Shown: piece after piece, positions 1 to 7,509 of the stretch
Layout of the letters: each line of letters opens with the position of its first letter
How positions within the stretch are numbered: position 1 is the stretch's first letter
NCBI GenBank assembly: GCA_030533405.1
Contig: JAUNJF010000017.1
Location: 1 to 60,307 of the forward strand
Source of the DNA: Eubacteriales bacterium
GTDB lineage: Bacteria > Bacillota > Clostridia > Lachnospirales > Lachnospiraceae
Direction of reading: 5' to 3'
Length of the DNA: 60,307 bases
Notes under the pieces: model-generated
The model's input: the letters and a program-made list of their open reading frames with translations, nothing else
Told to the model about the DNA's origin: nothing
Databases searched by the model: none
Translations under genes and position numbers: made by a program

Positions 1-52
1 AGAACACCAGCCTTCCAAGCTGGATACGTGGGTTCGATTCCCATCACCCGCT
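1..52 (+). tRNA. tRNA-Gly (TCC), 5' part cut by window edge
   Basis: Only the 3' two thirds of the gene is present. The anticodon loop reads CTTCCAA (anticodon TCC), followed by a T arm with loop TTCGATT and the acceptor 3' strand CACCCGC plus discriminator T. CCA is not encoded, as in the other tRNAs here. It is the first visible member of a six-gene tRNA cluster whose promoter must lie upstream of the window. Confidence 0.93.
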
Positions 53-77
53 TTTGTTACGCACAGACGTAGCGCTC

Positions 78-151
<74 letters not shown>

Positions 152-155
152 TTAT

Positions 156-230
156 GGTGGGTATAGCGCAGTTGGTTAGCGCGCCAGATTGTGGCTCTGG
201 AGGCCAAGGGTTCGAATCCCTTTATCCACC
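156..230 (+). tRNA. tRNA-His (GTG)
   Basis: The anticodon loop TTGTGGC gives GTG. The acceptor stem has eight pairs (GGTGGGTA with TATCCACC), so the extra G-1 that identifies tRNA-His is genomically encoded opposite C73. The gene starts only four bases after tRNA-Arg, so the two are surely processed from one transcript. Confidence 0.95.
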
Positions 231-258
231 TGCTTTGCATTAGCAATGCAGTGAGTAC

Positions 259-330
259 TGGGGTATCGCCAAGCGGTAAGGCACAGGACTTTGACTCCTG
301 CATTCGTTGGTTCGAATCCAACTACCCCAG
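259..330 (+). tRNA. tRNA-Gln (TTG)
   Basis: The acceptor TGGGGTA pairs with TACCCCA, with discriminator G. The anticodon loop ACTTTGAC region gives TTG. The first pair is U-A, a known hallmark of tRNA-Gln. It is part of the same cluster. Confidence 0.95.
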
Positions 331-361
331 CTTGATTCTAATCAACCATATTAATTAATAC

Positions 362-434
362 GGAGCACTAGCTCAGTCGGTAGAGCACCTGACTTTTAAT
401 CAGGTTGTCGGGGGTTCGAATCCCCCGTGCTTCA
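362..434 (+). tRNA. tRNA-Lys (TTT)
   Basis: The acceptor GGAGCAC pairs with GTGCTTC (one wobble), and the D arm is GCTC/GAGC. The anticodon loop CTTTTAA gives TTT, and the T stem GGGGG/CCCCC carries loop TTCGAAT. The discriminator is A and CCA is not encoded. Confidence 0.95.
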
Positions 435-523
435 TTTTAAGTAGGATTTAGCAATATTTCTTACTAGTGTGCAGACAGTGTGAATGGAATTCATGATATG
501 GTCTGCATATTTTAATTTTATAT

Positions 524-603
524 GCGGATGTGGCGGAACTGGCAGACGCACTAGACTTAGGATCTAGCGGGAGACCGTGCAGGTTCGATTCCTGTCATCC
601 GCA
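524..603 (+). tRNA. tRNA-Leu (TAG)
   Basis: A type II tRNA with a compact variable arm. The acceptor GCGGATG pairs with CATCCGC, discriminator A; the anticodon loop ACTTAGG gives TAG; the T loop is TTCGATT. It is the last gene of the cluster. The atypical gene array starts about 250 bases after it, so it is the natural candidate for an integration site, although no second copy of its 3' end was seen in the window. Confidence 0.95.
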
Positions 604-608
604 GCTAA

Positions 609-648
609 GAAAAAAGACCGAGACACAGAAAGTGTCTTGGTCTTTTTT
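609..648 (+). terminator. Rho-independent terminator of the tRNA cluster
   Basis: A long A-tract / stem / T-tract hairpin. GACCGAGACAC pairs with GTGTCTTGGTC (one G-T pair) around a five-base loop and is followed by six T. The flanking A6 and T6 make it work in either direction. It sits immediately downstream of tRNA-Leu. Confidence 0.93.
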
Positions 649-855
649 GTAGTGGAACGCCCCCTCGAACCGGTCGGTTCGCAATGCCATCATATTCGAA
701 GGGAGTGGTGATATTACCATCTGAAGAAGTTGAATACCTGGGTAAGTCTGTATATAATAGTAAATAGTAAAAACATGCAATGCCCAATGGAAATGTTTTG
801 AAATGAATATGATTATATAGAAGAATAATAGATTTAATTAGGAGAATTAGGATAT
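649..855. other. junction region between tRNA cluster and gene array
   Basis: No convincing gene. A short open frame on the plus strand (ATG near 693, stop at about 768, roughly 27 codons with residues GVVILPSEEVEYLG) could be the tail of a destroyed gene, but it has no ribosome binding site and no recognised family. If an integrase once lay next to tRNA-Leu, nothing recognisable of it is left here. Confidence 0.4.
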
Positions 856-1386
856 ATGATTGAATTATCTAAATTAACTTTGGTGAATTATTGTCATCCG
901 GATTGTGTTCCGTTAAAAAATATAATGCGATTACCTAAACTACAAGCTTTCCAAATGGCGAAGCAATTTGCGGATTCGCATCCAGAAACAACTGCTTTTT
1001 ATCGTTTCGCAGATTTTGAGAATTATTACAACTTAAGGGTAGAACAGGACAAGTATTTATATGATACCTTTCTAGCATTAGGTGGAAATCCGAAAGAGGA
1101 ACATCCACTATCGTTCGTGATTGAAGGAAGTGATTACCTGTCAGATTGGTTTGGAAATGGTATTGAAACAAGAATTTTATTGAGTAAAATTGCAGAGGAA
1201 CATATTAGTTTTACCCTTGGAGATAGTGGAGCAGAATTTGGTAGAAATAAATCAGTAGAATTACTAACTTTAAAGCAATTTGAAAAGTTACTTCATGAAC
1301 AAAGTGGTGATTATAATGATTTTATGAAAAAAATTGGAAAGCAGTATGTTGAAGTTCAGATATGGTCAGATGAATATTTTGAATAA
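856..1386 (+). CDS. hypothetical protein, first gene of the small-gene array
   Basis: 176 residues, cytoplasmic (no signal peptide or membrane segment), acidic and rich in aromatic residues. The start is ATG 856 with a GGAG site upstream. I do not recognise the family. A small acidic single-domain protein placed at the head of a run of SUKH, DMP19 and DUF4303 genes is what an orphan immunity protein would look like, but that is inference from context only. It is followed within 60 bases by a gene remnant. Confidence 0.75.
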   Translation: MIELSKLTLVNYCHPDCVPLKNIMRLPKLQAFQMAKQFADSHPETTAFYRFADFENYYNLRVEQDKYLYDTFLALGGNPKEEHPLSFVIEGSDYLSDWFGNGIETRILLSKIAEEHISFTLGDSGAEFGRNKSVELLTLKQFEKLLHEQSGDYNDFMKKIGKQYVEVQIWSDEYFE

Positions 1387-1390
1387 CTGA

Positions 1391-1792
1391 GTAAATTTTG
1401 AGTTTCTAACCAGTTTATTTAATTTTTTTAGTGTTCATAATCTGTTGTTTTTTATTGGGATTGCCATCATTGGTAGTGTGATAATCATATTGGAAAATAT
1501 GATATACAGAAATATGAATTGGATTCCAAAGTTTGTTTCCAATATGGATAAGCTTGATTTGATGCTAAATCAAAAGGAAATGTTGGAATCAATAGAAGAA
1601 TCTTTATCGAAAGATATTGTATTTCAATGCGCAATGTTTATTATCACAAAAGATTTTTTTATTTCCTGGGGTGAAGATGATTTGCGATTTCGTCCAATTG
1701 CGGTGCCGCGAAATATGATTACCAATATTGCAATTGTAAATGAATCAGTGGGAGCTGGATTCAGTTCGTCCAGAAATCTTGTGATTTTGTAA
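1391..1792 (+). pseudogene. fragment of a small membrane protein gene
   Basis: The frame is open from just after a stop at 1388-1390, but it offers only CTG/TTG starts (1442, 1445) and no ribosome binding site. The translated part has one hydrophobic helix (FFIGIAIIGSVIIIL) and then about 90 soluble residues that stop abruptly. The shape suggests the middle of a larger membrane protein with both ends lost. Family not recognised. It reads as a dead cassette left between two intact genes. Alternatively it is a real 115-residue protein started at TTG 1445. Confidence 0.5.
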
Positions 1793-1933
1793 ATGAAGCT
1801 GAATAATGATTGTATGGCGCGATGTTGTGTAGGCGTAGGGGATGCCCATAAAATATGGTCACAATTGGAACAACATTTTCTTTCTGATTTTGATTTGAAT
1901 TAGTAAAATAGAATTTTGGAGGTGTTTTAGGAA

Positions 1934-2404
1934 ATGGATATATGGGAAAAGTTATATTTAGCCGCAAAGGAACAGTATCATCCAGAGGAGGCTTCGCCAT
2001 TTATATATGCGCACCATGTTGTATGTGCAATTGAAAGTGAAAATGGAGATATTTTCACAGGTTTTTGTATCGAGGGATGTAGTGGTGTGATTAATTTATG
2101 CGCAGAAAGAGTTGCGGCTCTTAATATGTACGTAAATAGCGGACAGACGGTGATTAAACGAATGATTGCATTTCGAGATGAAGCACCAAGAGGTGATGTT
2201 GAAGGAAGCGGCATGCCTTGTGGTGCATGTAGAGAGTTCCTTATGCAGTTATCATATGAGAATAAAAATATGGAAATTATGGCAGATTATGAAACGCGAA
2301 AAACAGTTACCTTGGGTGAGATTTTTCCAGAGTGGTGGGGAACGTCTAGATACCTAACAGGAAAAGATTATTATGATGAAAGTGATGGACAGAAATATGA
2401 GTAA
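1934..2404 (+). CDS. cytidine deaminase-like protein
   Basis: 156 residues with the zinc-dependent deaminase signature. The catalytic HxE/CxE motif appears as CAE in LCAERVAAL (about residues 56-64), with the second zinc motif PCGAC at about residues 96-100. This places it in the cytidine/blasticidin-S deaminase superfamily. The N-terminus is longer and more acidic than housekeeping Cdd. Start ATG 1934 has GGAGGTG upstream. Its stop overlaps the start of the next gene (ATGAGTAA), so the two are translationally coupled. Substrate unknown: free cytidine, an antibiotic nucleoside or a nucleotide signal are all possible. Confidence 0.82.
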   Translation: MDIWEKLYLAAKEQYHPEEASPFIYAHHVVCAIESENGDIFTGFCIEGCSGVINLCAERVAALNMYVNSGQTVIKRMIAFRDEAPRGDVEGSGMPCGACREFLMQLSYENKNMEIMADYETRKTVTLGEIFPEWWGTSRYLTGKDYYDESDGQKYE

Positions 2405-3116
2405 GGTATTATTTATAGCAGATATTCATGGTAATATGCCTGCGGTACAGGCGCTTGAAAAAGAAATAGAAAAAATACAACCAGACAAAATATATTTTTT
2501 AGGAGATGCAGTGGGAAAAGGCCCAGAAAATGACCAAGCTGTAGACTGGGTAAGAAGTCATTGTGACTGTTGTATAAAAGGTAACTGGGATGATGGCATA
2601 GTGGGTTCATACAGAGGAACAGGATATCCAGGAAATGATTTTTATATAAAGCAACTTGGAAAAGAAAGAATAGAGTGGTTGGAAAAATTACCGTTTGAAG
2701 ATGAAGTACTTATAAGTGGTTTATGGTTTAGATTAGTTCATGGTCGTCCTACAGACAGACTTTATCAGGCATACGATGATTGGGCAGAATTAATGCAAGG
2801 TTTTGTATCAAAGGTATCTGATAAGACATTTAATGCATATATTTGCGCAGATTCTCATATGCCATATATAAGAACTTGTGGATATGGATATGCTATAAAT
2901 ACTGGTAGCGTAGGAAATAGTCTAGGTTTTCCGAGGGTACATGCAGTATTAGTAGAAGGTGAGCTTGGAAGTACAGAACTATCATCGTTGAGATGTGAAG
3001 TAGTAAGTATTCCGTATTGTAATCAAGCAGCTGCAGATGCCGCTGATAAGTATGAGGATTTTCCAGAGAAAGAATGCTGGAAGAAAGAAGTACTAACTGG
3101 TGAATATAGCAGATAA
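2397..3116 (+). CDS. calcineurin-like metallophosphoesterase (YfcE/serine-threonine phosphatase-like)
   Basis: About 239 residues from ATG 2397; upstream ATGs at 2373-2385 lie inside the deaminase gene and lack a site. The metallophosphoesterase blocks are clear: DIHGN (residues 10-14), GDAVGKGP (GDxxxxGP), GNWDD (GNxD type), LVHGRP and the late ADSH block. These are the ligands of a di-metal phosphoesterase. The eight-base ATGAGTAA overlap with the deaminase gene suggests the two enzymes act on the same nucleotide-like substrate, which is inference. A diverged copy of the array's post-stop repeat (TGATTTTGA-type) follows its stop codon. Confidence 0.85.
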   Translation: MSKVLFIADIHGNMPAVQALEKEIEKIQPDKIYFLGDAVGKGPENDQAVDWVRSHCDCCIKGNWDDGIVGSYRGTGYPGNDFYIKQLGKERIEWLEKLPFEDEVLISGLWFRLVHGRPTDRLYQAYDDWAELMQGFVSKVSDKTFNAYICADSHMPYIRTCGYGYAINTGSVGNSLGFPRVHAVLVEGELGSTELSSLRCEVVSIPYCNQAAADAADKYEDFPEKECWKKEVLTGEYSR

Positions 3117-3141
3117 GATGATTTTGAGAATACGGGCTACG

Positions 3142-3155
3142 TAGATTCCGATTTT
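3142..3155 (+). repeat. intergenic repeat E, copy 1
   Basis: The 14-mer TAGATTCCGATTTT recurs exactly at 4251-4264, in front of an unrelated gene. Both copies lie in 5' leaders within the array. Confidence 0.6.
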
Positions 3156-3176
3156 TGGAATTAAACTAATTTGAAG

Positions 3177-3231
3177 TTGTCGAGCTGGAGATAGTAAGTT
3201 GAAGTTTGATAATACGCTGCAGAGAGGTAAT
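3177..3231 (+). repeat. array junction repeat A, copy 1 (gene leader)
   Basis: Begins TTGTCGAGCTGGAGATAG and continues to the ribosome binding site of the next gene. Its first 27 bases are identical to 9699-9725. The next 28 align to the second copy with scattered differences and a two-base indel. The copies precede unrelated genes (DMP19-like here, YdbC/PC4 there). Confidence 0.8.
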
Positions 3232-3615
3232 ATGAATTATATAGATATTGCATTAAAAACAATAAATAATGGTGAGGATTTTGTTCAGGCTATGGCAGAT
3301 AAATATAGTAATCCGGAGGTTGATTTGAAGCAATATCCTGACTGGATTAAGAATATCTTGACATTGATAGATTATGATACAGAATTGCAGATGGATGGAT
3401 TGGATTTTAAATCATATAAAAATGTTATAGATGCGTTAAATGATGTTGGGTTATATGAAGAAGCACAAGCATTAAAGGAATTAGAAGAAGATTCTTCTGA
3501 GAAATCAGTAGAAGAATGTTATTCCAAGCTAGCGATTAATAATGATTATGAAATGTTTTGGGATACTGTTTTTGAATATGCAGATAAAAATTTGAATACG
3601 GATAATAATTTTTGA
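3232..3615 (+). CDS. DMP19/DUF4375-like immunity-type protein
   Basis: 127 residues from ATG 3232, which has AGAGAGG seven bases upstream, so the in-frame TTG at 3199 is not needed. The all-helical pattern (LTLIDYDTELQMDG, KNVIDALNDVGLYEEA, LEELEEDSS-type linker, then an acidic helix ending in EYADKNL) resembles DMP19/DUF4375 proteins, which are common in immunity gene arrays. Its leader, including the ribosome binding site, is repeat A, so the repeat delivers translation signals to the gene. Confidence 0.6.
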   Translation: MNYIDIALKTINNGEDFVQAMADKYSNPEVDLKQYPDWIKNILTLIDYDTELQMDGLDFKSYKNVIDALNDVGLYEEAQALKELEEDSSEKSVEECYSKLAINNDYEMFWDTVFEYADKNLNTDNNF

Positions 3616-3669
3616 TTTGAAATTTTATTTGAGGGATGAAGATGAAAGTATAAATGAGGAAATGAAAGT

Positions 3670-4113
3670 ATGTTGAATCAGAATATAACGTATAGAGAAT
3701 ATGCGCCAACAGATATTAGGAATGTCAGAGATATCTTGGAAGCTGATCTCGGATATGTTGTTCCTTTGGATGAACTAGCAGATAGAATAAGAGAAATGGA
3801 TTCTGATAATAATTACAAAATATTTGTTGCCTGTGAGAGCGAAGAAGTTATTGGATTTGTAGGAATGGTTTCCTATATTGTGTTTGAGCGAAAAGACAAA
3901 GTTGCGAAAATAATTGCACTTGCAGTTTCGAAACAGTATAGGGGAAAAGGAATTGGGACAAATCTTTTGGAAAAAGTAGAGAATTATTGTAGTAGCCAAA
4001 ATATAGGTGTCCTTTTATTAAACAGCGGATTGGTGAGAGATAATGCACATAAGTTTTATGAGTCAAAAGGATATTTGAAAAAAAGTTACGGATTTGTAAA
4101 ACAGTTGATGTGA
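3670..4113 (+). CDS. GNAT family N-acetyltransferase
   Basis: 147 residues, the usual length of a single GNAT domain. Motif A is intact: a beta strand (IALAV) followed by QYRGKGIG at about residues 95-102 (Q/R-x-x-G-x-G, the acetyl-CoA pyrophosphate loop). The C-terminal NAHKFYESKGY is the classic motif B end. The substrate cannot be told. Start ATG 3670 has GAGGAAA upstream. The stop codon merges with repeat D. Confidence 0.88.
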   Translation: MLNQNITYREYAPTDIRNVRDILEADLGYVVPLDELADRIREMDSDNNYKIFVACESEEVIGFVGMVSYIVFERKDKVAKIIALAVSKQYRGKGIGTNLLEKVENYCSSQNIGVLLLNSGLVRDNAHKFYESKGYLKKSYGFVKQLM

Positions 4114-4141
4114 TATGATTTTGATAATATCGTTCTAAGTT
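4113..4141 (+). repeat. intergenic repeat D, copy 1 (directly after a stop codon)
   Basis: ATATGATTTTGATAATATCG (4113-4132) is identical to 10119-10138, and a 14-base part recurs at 7465-7478. Here it continues into TTCTAAGTT; a diverged version (ATAATCGTTATGCAAGTT) follows the stop at 5272-5274. Other weak copies follow the stops at 3116 and 10043. Confidence 0.72.
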
Positions 4142-4181
4142 AAAAAATCTGGAACTGACTTAATTCTGAAATTGAAAAATG

Positions 4182-4220
4182 AGAAGAAAGGATTTTTATG
4201 GTAATCCTTTCTTCTTTTTT
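4182..4220 (+). terminator. Rho-independent terminator
   Basis: AGAAGAAAGGATT pairs perfectly with AATCCTTTCTTCT around an eight-base loop, followed by T5. It ends the transcript of the GNAT gene and upstream array genes. Confidence 0.9.
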
Positions 4221-4250
4221 GTATAATATTCGTGGATGGTGTGATAGCAT

Positions 4251-4264
4251 TAGATTCCGATTTT
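4251..4264 (+). repeat. intergenic repeat E, copy 2
   Basis: Exact second copy of the 14-mer TAGATTCCGATTTT found at 3142, about 20 bases before the start of the next small gene. Confidence 0.6.
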
Positions 4265-4285
4265 AATGCGTAAAAGGGATAGAAA

Positions 4286-4519
4286 GTGTATTTGAAATGT
4301 CCGTTTGTAGATGGTGAACCTATGGCAGTAGATATCGAAGAAATAGGGGAATGTGATATTGGAGACGTTTTGTCGTCTGAAACGGGTGGTTGGTCTTATA
4401 TACAATATAATGAAATCAATGATTTATCAGAAGAAGGGAAAAAAGTATTCTTTGAATTTATTGAATCAAAAGGTTTTCATTATAGTAATTTGGAAAAATA
4501 CGGATTCATAGCGGATTAG
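4286..4519 (+). CDS. hypothetical small acidic protein
   Basis: 77 residues from GTG 4286, with AAAGGGATAGAAA just upstream. Very acidic, no membrane segment. The family is not recognised; the last 30 residues (SEEGKKVFFEFIESKGF) look helical. It could be an intact mini-immunity protein or the surviving end of a larger gene. Confidence 0.6.
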   Translation: MYLKCPFVDGEPMAVDIEEIGECDIGDVLSSETGGWSYIQYNEINDLSEEGKKVFFEFIESKGFHYSNLEKYGFIAD

Positions 4520-4572
4520 GACGACTGATAATTAAGAAATTGGAAATTAAATACTATAGGGAGGCATCATAG

Positions 4573-5274
4573 ATGGCAAAAATATCAATACATGTTCCGT
4601 TGCATTATGAAAACGGAATTTACAAATTAAGAGAGTTGGTTCAGAAGAATGAGGATTGTTTGGAATTATCATTAAGCGAATATGATGTATTAGAATATGA
4701 CACTCCTACATTTAACAGTGAAGTGAGGATGTATTCCGTAAAGGAAGATGCCTTAAGTGATACTATGGAAGTCATTTATGATGAAAAAGGATTGCTCAAA
4801 AAGATTACATATGTATGTGATGGACAGAGGACATTAGTATATATCAATATGAGTGATAGTGTCGTAGTTTCAGAAGAAATAACAAACTATATTTTAACCA
4901 ATGCTGAGGTGATGGCTAAGCAACTACTAGAAAAAAATGGTAAAGTATATCGTTTGTTTTTTGATTATTTTTATGATGGAGAAGCAGTTGATTATTCTGC
5001 TATGATAGGTTTTGAAGCTGATCTACAGGCAATAGTAGATGAATATGATGGAGACCATGAGGTGTTGGATAACAGTGGCAACTATCCTCAGGAGAACTGC
5101 GTTAGGGCAGATATAGATTACCTAGGAGTAATGTTAATGTGCATGGATCCTAAAGTGGTTAACCAGGCATTTAATGATATATGTGAAAAAATGACAGATT
5201 CAATTGAAAAACTCGTAGTTGATAAGTTAGATAAGGCTGAGGGATTTGAAATCATTTCGGGAGAGTATGATTGA
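4573..5274 (+). CDS. hypothetical acidic cytoplasmic protein (two-part, immunity-like)
   Basis: 233 residues, start ATG 4573 with GGGAGG seven bases upstream. No signal peptide or transmembrane helix. The first part (about 1-110) is beta-rich; the second (about 115-233) has alternating helices and an acidic strand (VDEYDGDHEVLDNSGNYP). I do not recognise a named family. Composition and size match the other array proteins. A diverged repeat D follows its stop. Confidence 0.72.
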   Translation: MAKISIHVPLHYENGIYKLRELVQKNEDCLELSLSEYDVLEYDTPTFNSEVRMYSVKEDALSDTMEVIYDEKGLLKKITYVCDGQRTLVYINMSDSVVVSEEITNYILTNAEVMAKQLLEKNGKVYRLFFDYFYDGEAVDYSAMIGFEADLQAIVDEYDGDHEVLDNSGNYPQENCVRADIDYLGVMLMCMDPKVVNQAFNDICEKMTDSIEKLVVDKLDKAEGFEIISGEYD

Positions 5275-5312
5275 TATAATCGTTATGCAAGTTAAAAGGA
5301 GGATGTAATAAC

Positions 5313-5816
5313 ATGGGATCATTTGATATATTTGCGGAAGAATGTAATAAACACATGATGGAAGAGATAGAAAGTATCTTGGCAGAAATGCAAGGTAAGG
5401 AGTTTTGTTCAATAGGATTGATTACGACAGATGATTTATATGGCTTCTATTTGACTTGGAATGATCGAAATAATATTGGAGAATTTTATGATTGGGAAAA
5501 TGGTTCTAATCCAACCTTTTTATACCAGCCAGTAGTTGATGTTGTAGATGCTCATAAAGAGATAGATTTTTGCTCGCCCAACGAAGAAAAGTGGAATTTC
5601 GCTGTAAAAATACTAAAGGTTCTTGGAGATTCAATAAAAAATCTTCCGGAAGACCTATATAAAAAATATGGTTATGAGCGAAAGGATGTATTGTACTTTG
5701 CTACTATGGGCGATGGTGATTATATGGTAGAGATGATGCGGAATTCATTAGAGCTTTTTAATACTGAAGAGACTATAGAAAAGTACGGAATAGATGTAAA
5801 TAGCCTTTTTTGTTAG
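5313..5816 (+). CDS. DUF4303-like protein
   Basis: 167 residues. The features fit DUF4303: an N-terminal helix, the strand FCSIGLITTDDLYGFYLTWN, a helix ending in KYGYERKDVLYFATMGDGD, and a C-terminal helix with NSLELFN. DUF4303 proteins are frequent in polyimmunity loci. Start ATG 5313 follows AAAGGAGG by 10 bases. Probably cytoplasmic, no enzymatic motif visible. Confidence 0.68.
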   Translation: MGSFDIFAEECNKHMMEEIESILAEMQGKEFCSIGLITTDDLYGFYLTWNDRNNIGEFYDWENGSNPTFLYQPVVDVVDAHKEIDFCSPNEEKWNFAVKILKVLGDSIKNLPEDLYKKYGYERKDVLYFATMGDGDYMVEMMRNSLELFNTEETIEKYGIDVNSLFC

Positions 5817-5910
5817 ACTTAAAAATGCGAAACAGAGGATGTCAGTATTTTTTTAGGGTTTAAGTTTAGGATATTATTTTGATTATATGTTGTAAGAAGG
5901 GAAAGATGAA

Positions 5911-6270
5911 ATGGTGGATGAAAATATTCTTGAACAAATAAAAGGTTGCTGGCAAAGCGAAGGCTGGGGCTTTATCATTTGTGAACAGGTGGAGTTGGTA
6001 CCATATGTTTCTAAGGCACTGATTGATATAGGGGCAGAAGATATGCTGGCAGCATTTGAAAAGGTAATTGCATGTTTTCCAGAAGATACAATATTTGAGA
6101 ACACGGCTAAATATTTTGATTTGTATAATTTTGTGCAGAGCTATTCATATAAAGTACAAGATGAGAAGCTAAAGGCTGTTCCCAGTGAACAGAGAAGAGC
6201 CGCAGTTAAACAATTTAGAAGCCGAATTGAAGAACTTGATGAAATAACGGAAAAATATTGGAATATTTAA
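5911..6270 (+). CDS. DMP19/DUF4375-like protein
   Basis: 119 residues. The core VELVPYVSKALIDIGAEDMLAAFEKV with an acidic C-terminal helix (ELDEITEKYWNI) matches the DMP19/DUF4375 pattern. This is the second such protein in the array and is not closely similar to the one at 3232, so it is not a simple duplication. Start ATG 5911 has GAAGGGAAAG upstream. The next gene frame begins inside its last codons. Confidence 0.65.
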   Translation: MVDENILEQIKGCWQSEGWGFIICEQVELVPYVSKALIDIGAEDMLAAFEKVIACFPEDTIFENTAKYFDLYNFVQSYSYKVQDEKLKAVPSEQRRAAVKQFRSRIEELDEITEKYWNI

Positions 6271-6830
6271 TATCTTGTTATTATTTTGAAAATATTAATT
6301 TACAAGTTATTGAGAGCAAGTGTATTAAAGAGCTTGAAGACAATTATTCTGCTTTGGAAGGTTTTGATATCAAAGTCCTGCACAAAGAAGAGATTGAAAG
6401 AAACTGGAGCGAAATTTGGAGAGCAACTGGAAGTATTATTGAACATCTAAAAAGAGCACCTGTTTTTTATCCGGCGGATGAATTTACAGAAGAAATCTAT
6501 AACGAATATTTTATGAGCGAAGACTTAGAACTAATTGTTGCGTATAAAGATGACACAATAGCAGGAATCATAGAGTGGAACAAGGAAGAAAACGAATTCA
6601 TGCGGAAAAAAGGGGACTCCGTTAATGTTGGAGAAGCTTTTGTTTATCCAGAGTATAGAAGAACAGGCCTATCAGAAAAACTATTAAGTTTTTCTGAGAA
6701 GAGGGCTTTGGCGGAAGGGTATAAGTATATGTGGGTTGAACATGGTACTGCCAATCCGAATGCACGCGGTTTTTGGGATAAGTATTTCTATATATATAGC
6801 TATGAGTTGGTAAGAACTATTATGAGATAA
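6258..6830 (+). CDS. GNAT-like acetyltransferase, N-terminus probably truncated
   Basis: The frame opens at TTG 6258, overlaps the preceding gene by 13 bases, and has no ribosome binding site. The C-terminal half is a GNAT domain: VNVGEAFVYPEYRRTGLSEK gives motif A (R-x-T-G-x-S, slightly degenerate), followed by GTANPNARGFWDKYF as the motif B region. The part before APVFYPADEF is weakly conserved and starts abruptly, so the original N-terminus may have been lost when this cassette joined the DMP19-like gene. Possibly a pseudogene; possibly expressed through coupling. Confidence 0.6.
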   Translation: MEYLISCYYFENINLQVIESKCIKELEDNYSALEGFDIKVLHKEEIERNWSEIWRATGSIIEHLKRAPVFYPADEFTEEIYNEYFMSEDLELIVAYKDDTIAGIIEWNKEENEFMRKKGDSVNVGEAFVYPEYRRTGLSEKLLSFSEKRALAEGYKYMWVEHGTANPNARGFWDKYFYIYSYELVRTIMR

Positions 6831-6868
6831 ATTGAAACTTGCAAATGAATATTTAGGAGAAAAGAATA

Positions 6869-7402
6869 ATGGATAATAAATTTAAAGCATTTTTTAAATC
6901 ATTGGAAGATACAACACTAATAGAATCAACCGAAAAAGAAAAAGAAAGAATAATATCACTAACTAATAATAAAATGCCAGAGACCTTTTGGGACTTCTAT
7001 TCTAAAGAAATGCCAGATGATGATATAGAATTTGGCGATTTTGAGTTCTATGGATTAGAACGTATGATAGAGGAAAATGAGGACGCGGTTCCAGGATATA
7101 TTGTAATGAAGTATGGCCTTTTTGTATTTGCCTCAACATTTGATGGCGATGGAATTTGTTTTGATATGACGAAAGAAAACTTTCCGGTTTATCAATGCTC
7201 ACATTCGCTCATAGATGAAGATGAGATTTCATACTATAAAGGAAAGATGTGTGAGCTAGAAACTAATTATGAATCTATAATAAAAGTTTCTCCTCTTTTA
7301 GCAAATAGTTTTGATGAATTTATTGATATGTTGATTAAAGATACTGTTGAGACATATTCAGTTACAGAGATAATTGAGGGCCTTGATGATGAGGTGGAAT
7401 AG
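6869..7402 (+). CDS. SMI1/KNR4 (SUKH) family immunity-type protein
   Basis: 177 residues. The SUKH N-terminal hallmark is present: ITEKE-like helix, then KMPETFWDFYSKEMPDDDIEF at about residues 32-52, followed by the beta-rich core with GYIVMKYGLFVFAST. SUKH proteins are known immunity proteins for diverse nuclease and deaminase toxins. Start ATG 6869 follows AGGAGAAAAG. No adjacent toxin gene exists, so it would be an orphan immunity gene. Confidence 0.78.
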   Translation: MDNKFKAFFKSLEDTTLIESTEKEKERIISLTNNKMPETFWDFYSKEMPDDDIEFGDFEFYGLERMIEENEDAVPGYIVMKYGLFVFASTFDGDGICFDMTKENFPVYQCSHSLIDEDEISYYKGKMCELETNYESIIKVSPLLANSFDEFIDMLIKDTVETYSVTEIIEGLDDEVE

Positions 7403-7464
7403 TTGTATCGCTTTTAGGAGCTTAAGTGTTAGCGGAAATTCTTATTTGTTAAACAGATAAATTT

Positions 7465-7478
7465 ATATGATTTTGATA
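7465..7478 (+). repeat. intergenic repeat D, partial copy
   Basis: ATATGATTTTGATA, 14 bases identical to the start of the copies at 4113 and 10119. It lies between the SUKH gene and the next small gene. Confidence 0.5.
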
Positions 7479-7509
7479 CGGTACATCAGAATTAGTAAAG
7501 GAGAAAGAT

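Noticed and set aside
609-648. Direct or inverted repeats as CRISPR
   Set aside because: No regularly spaced repeats with unique spacers occur anywhere in the window; the structure here is a terminator.
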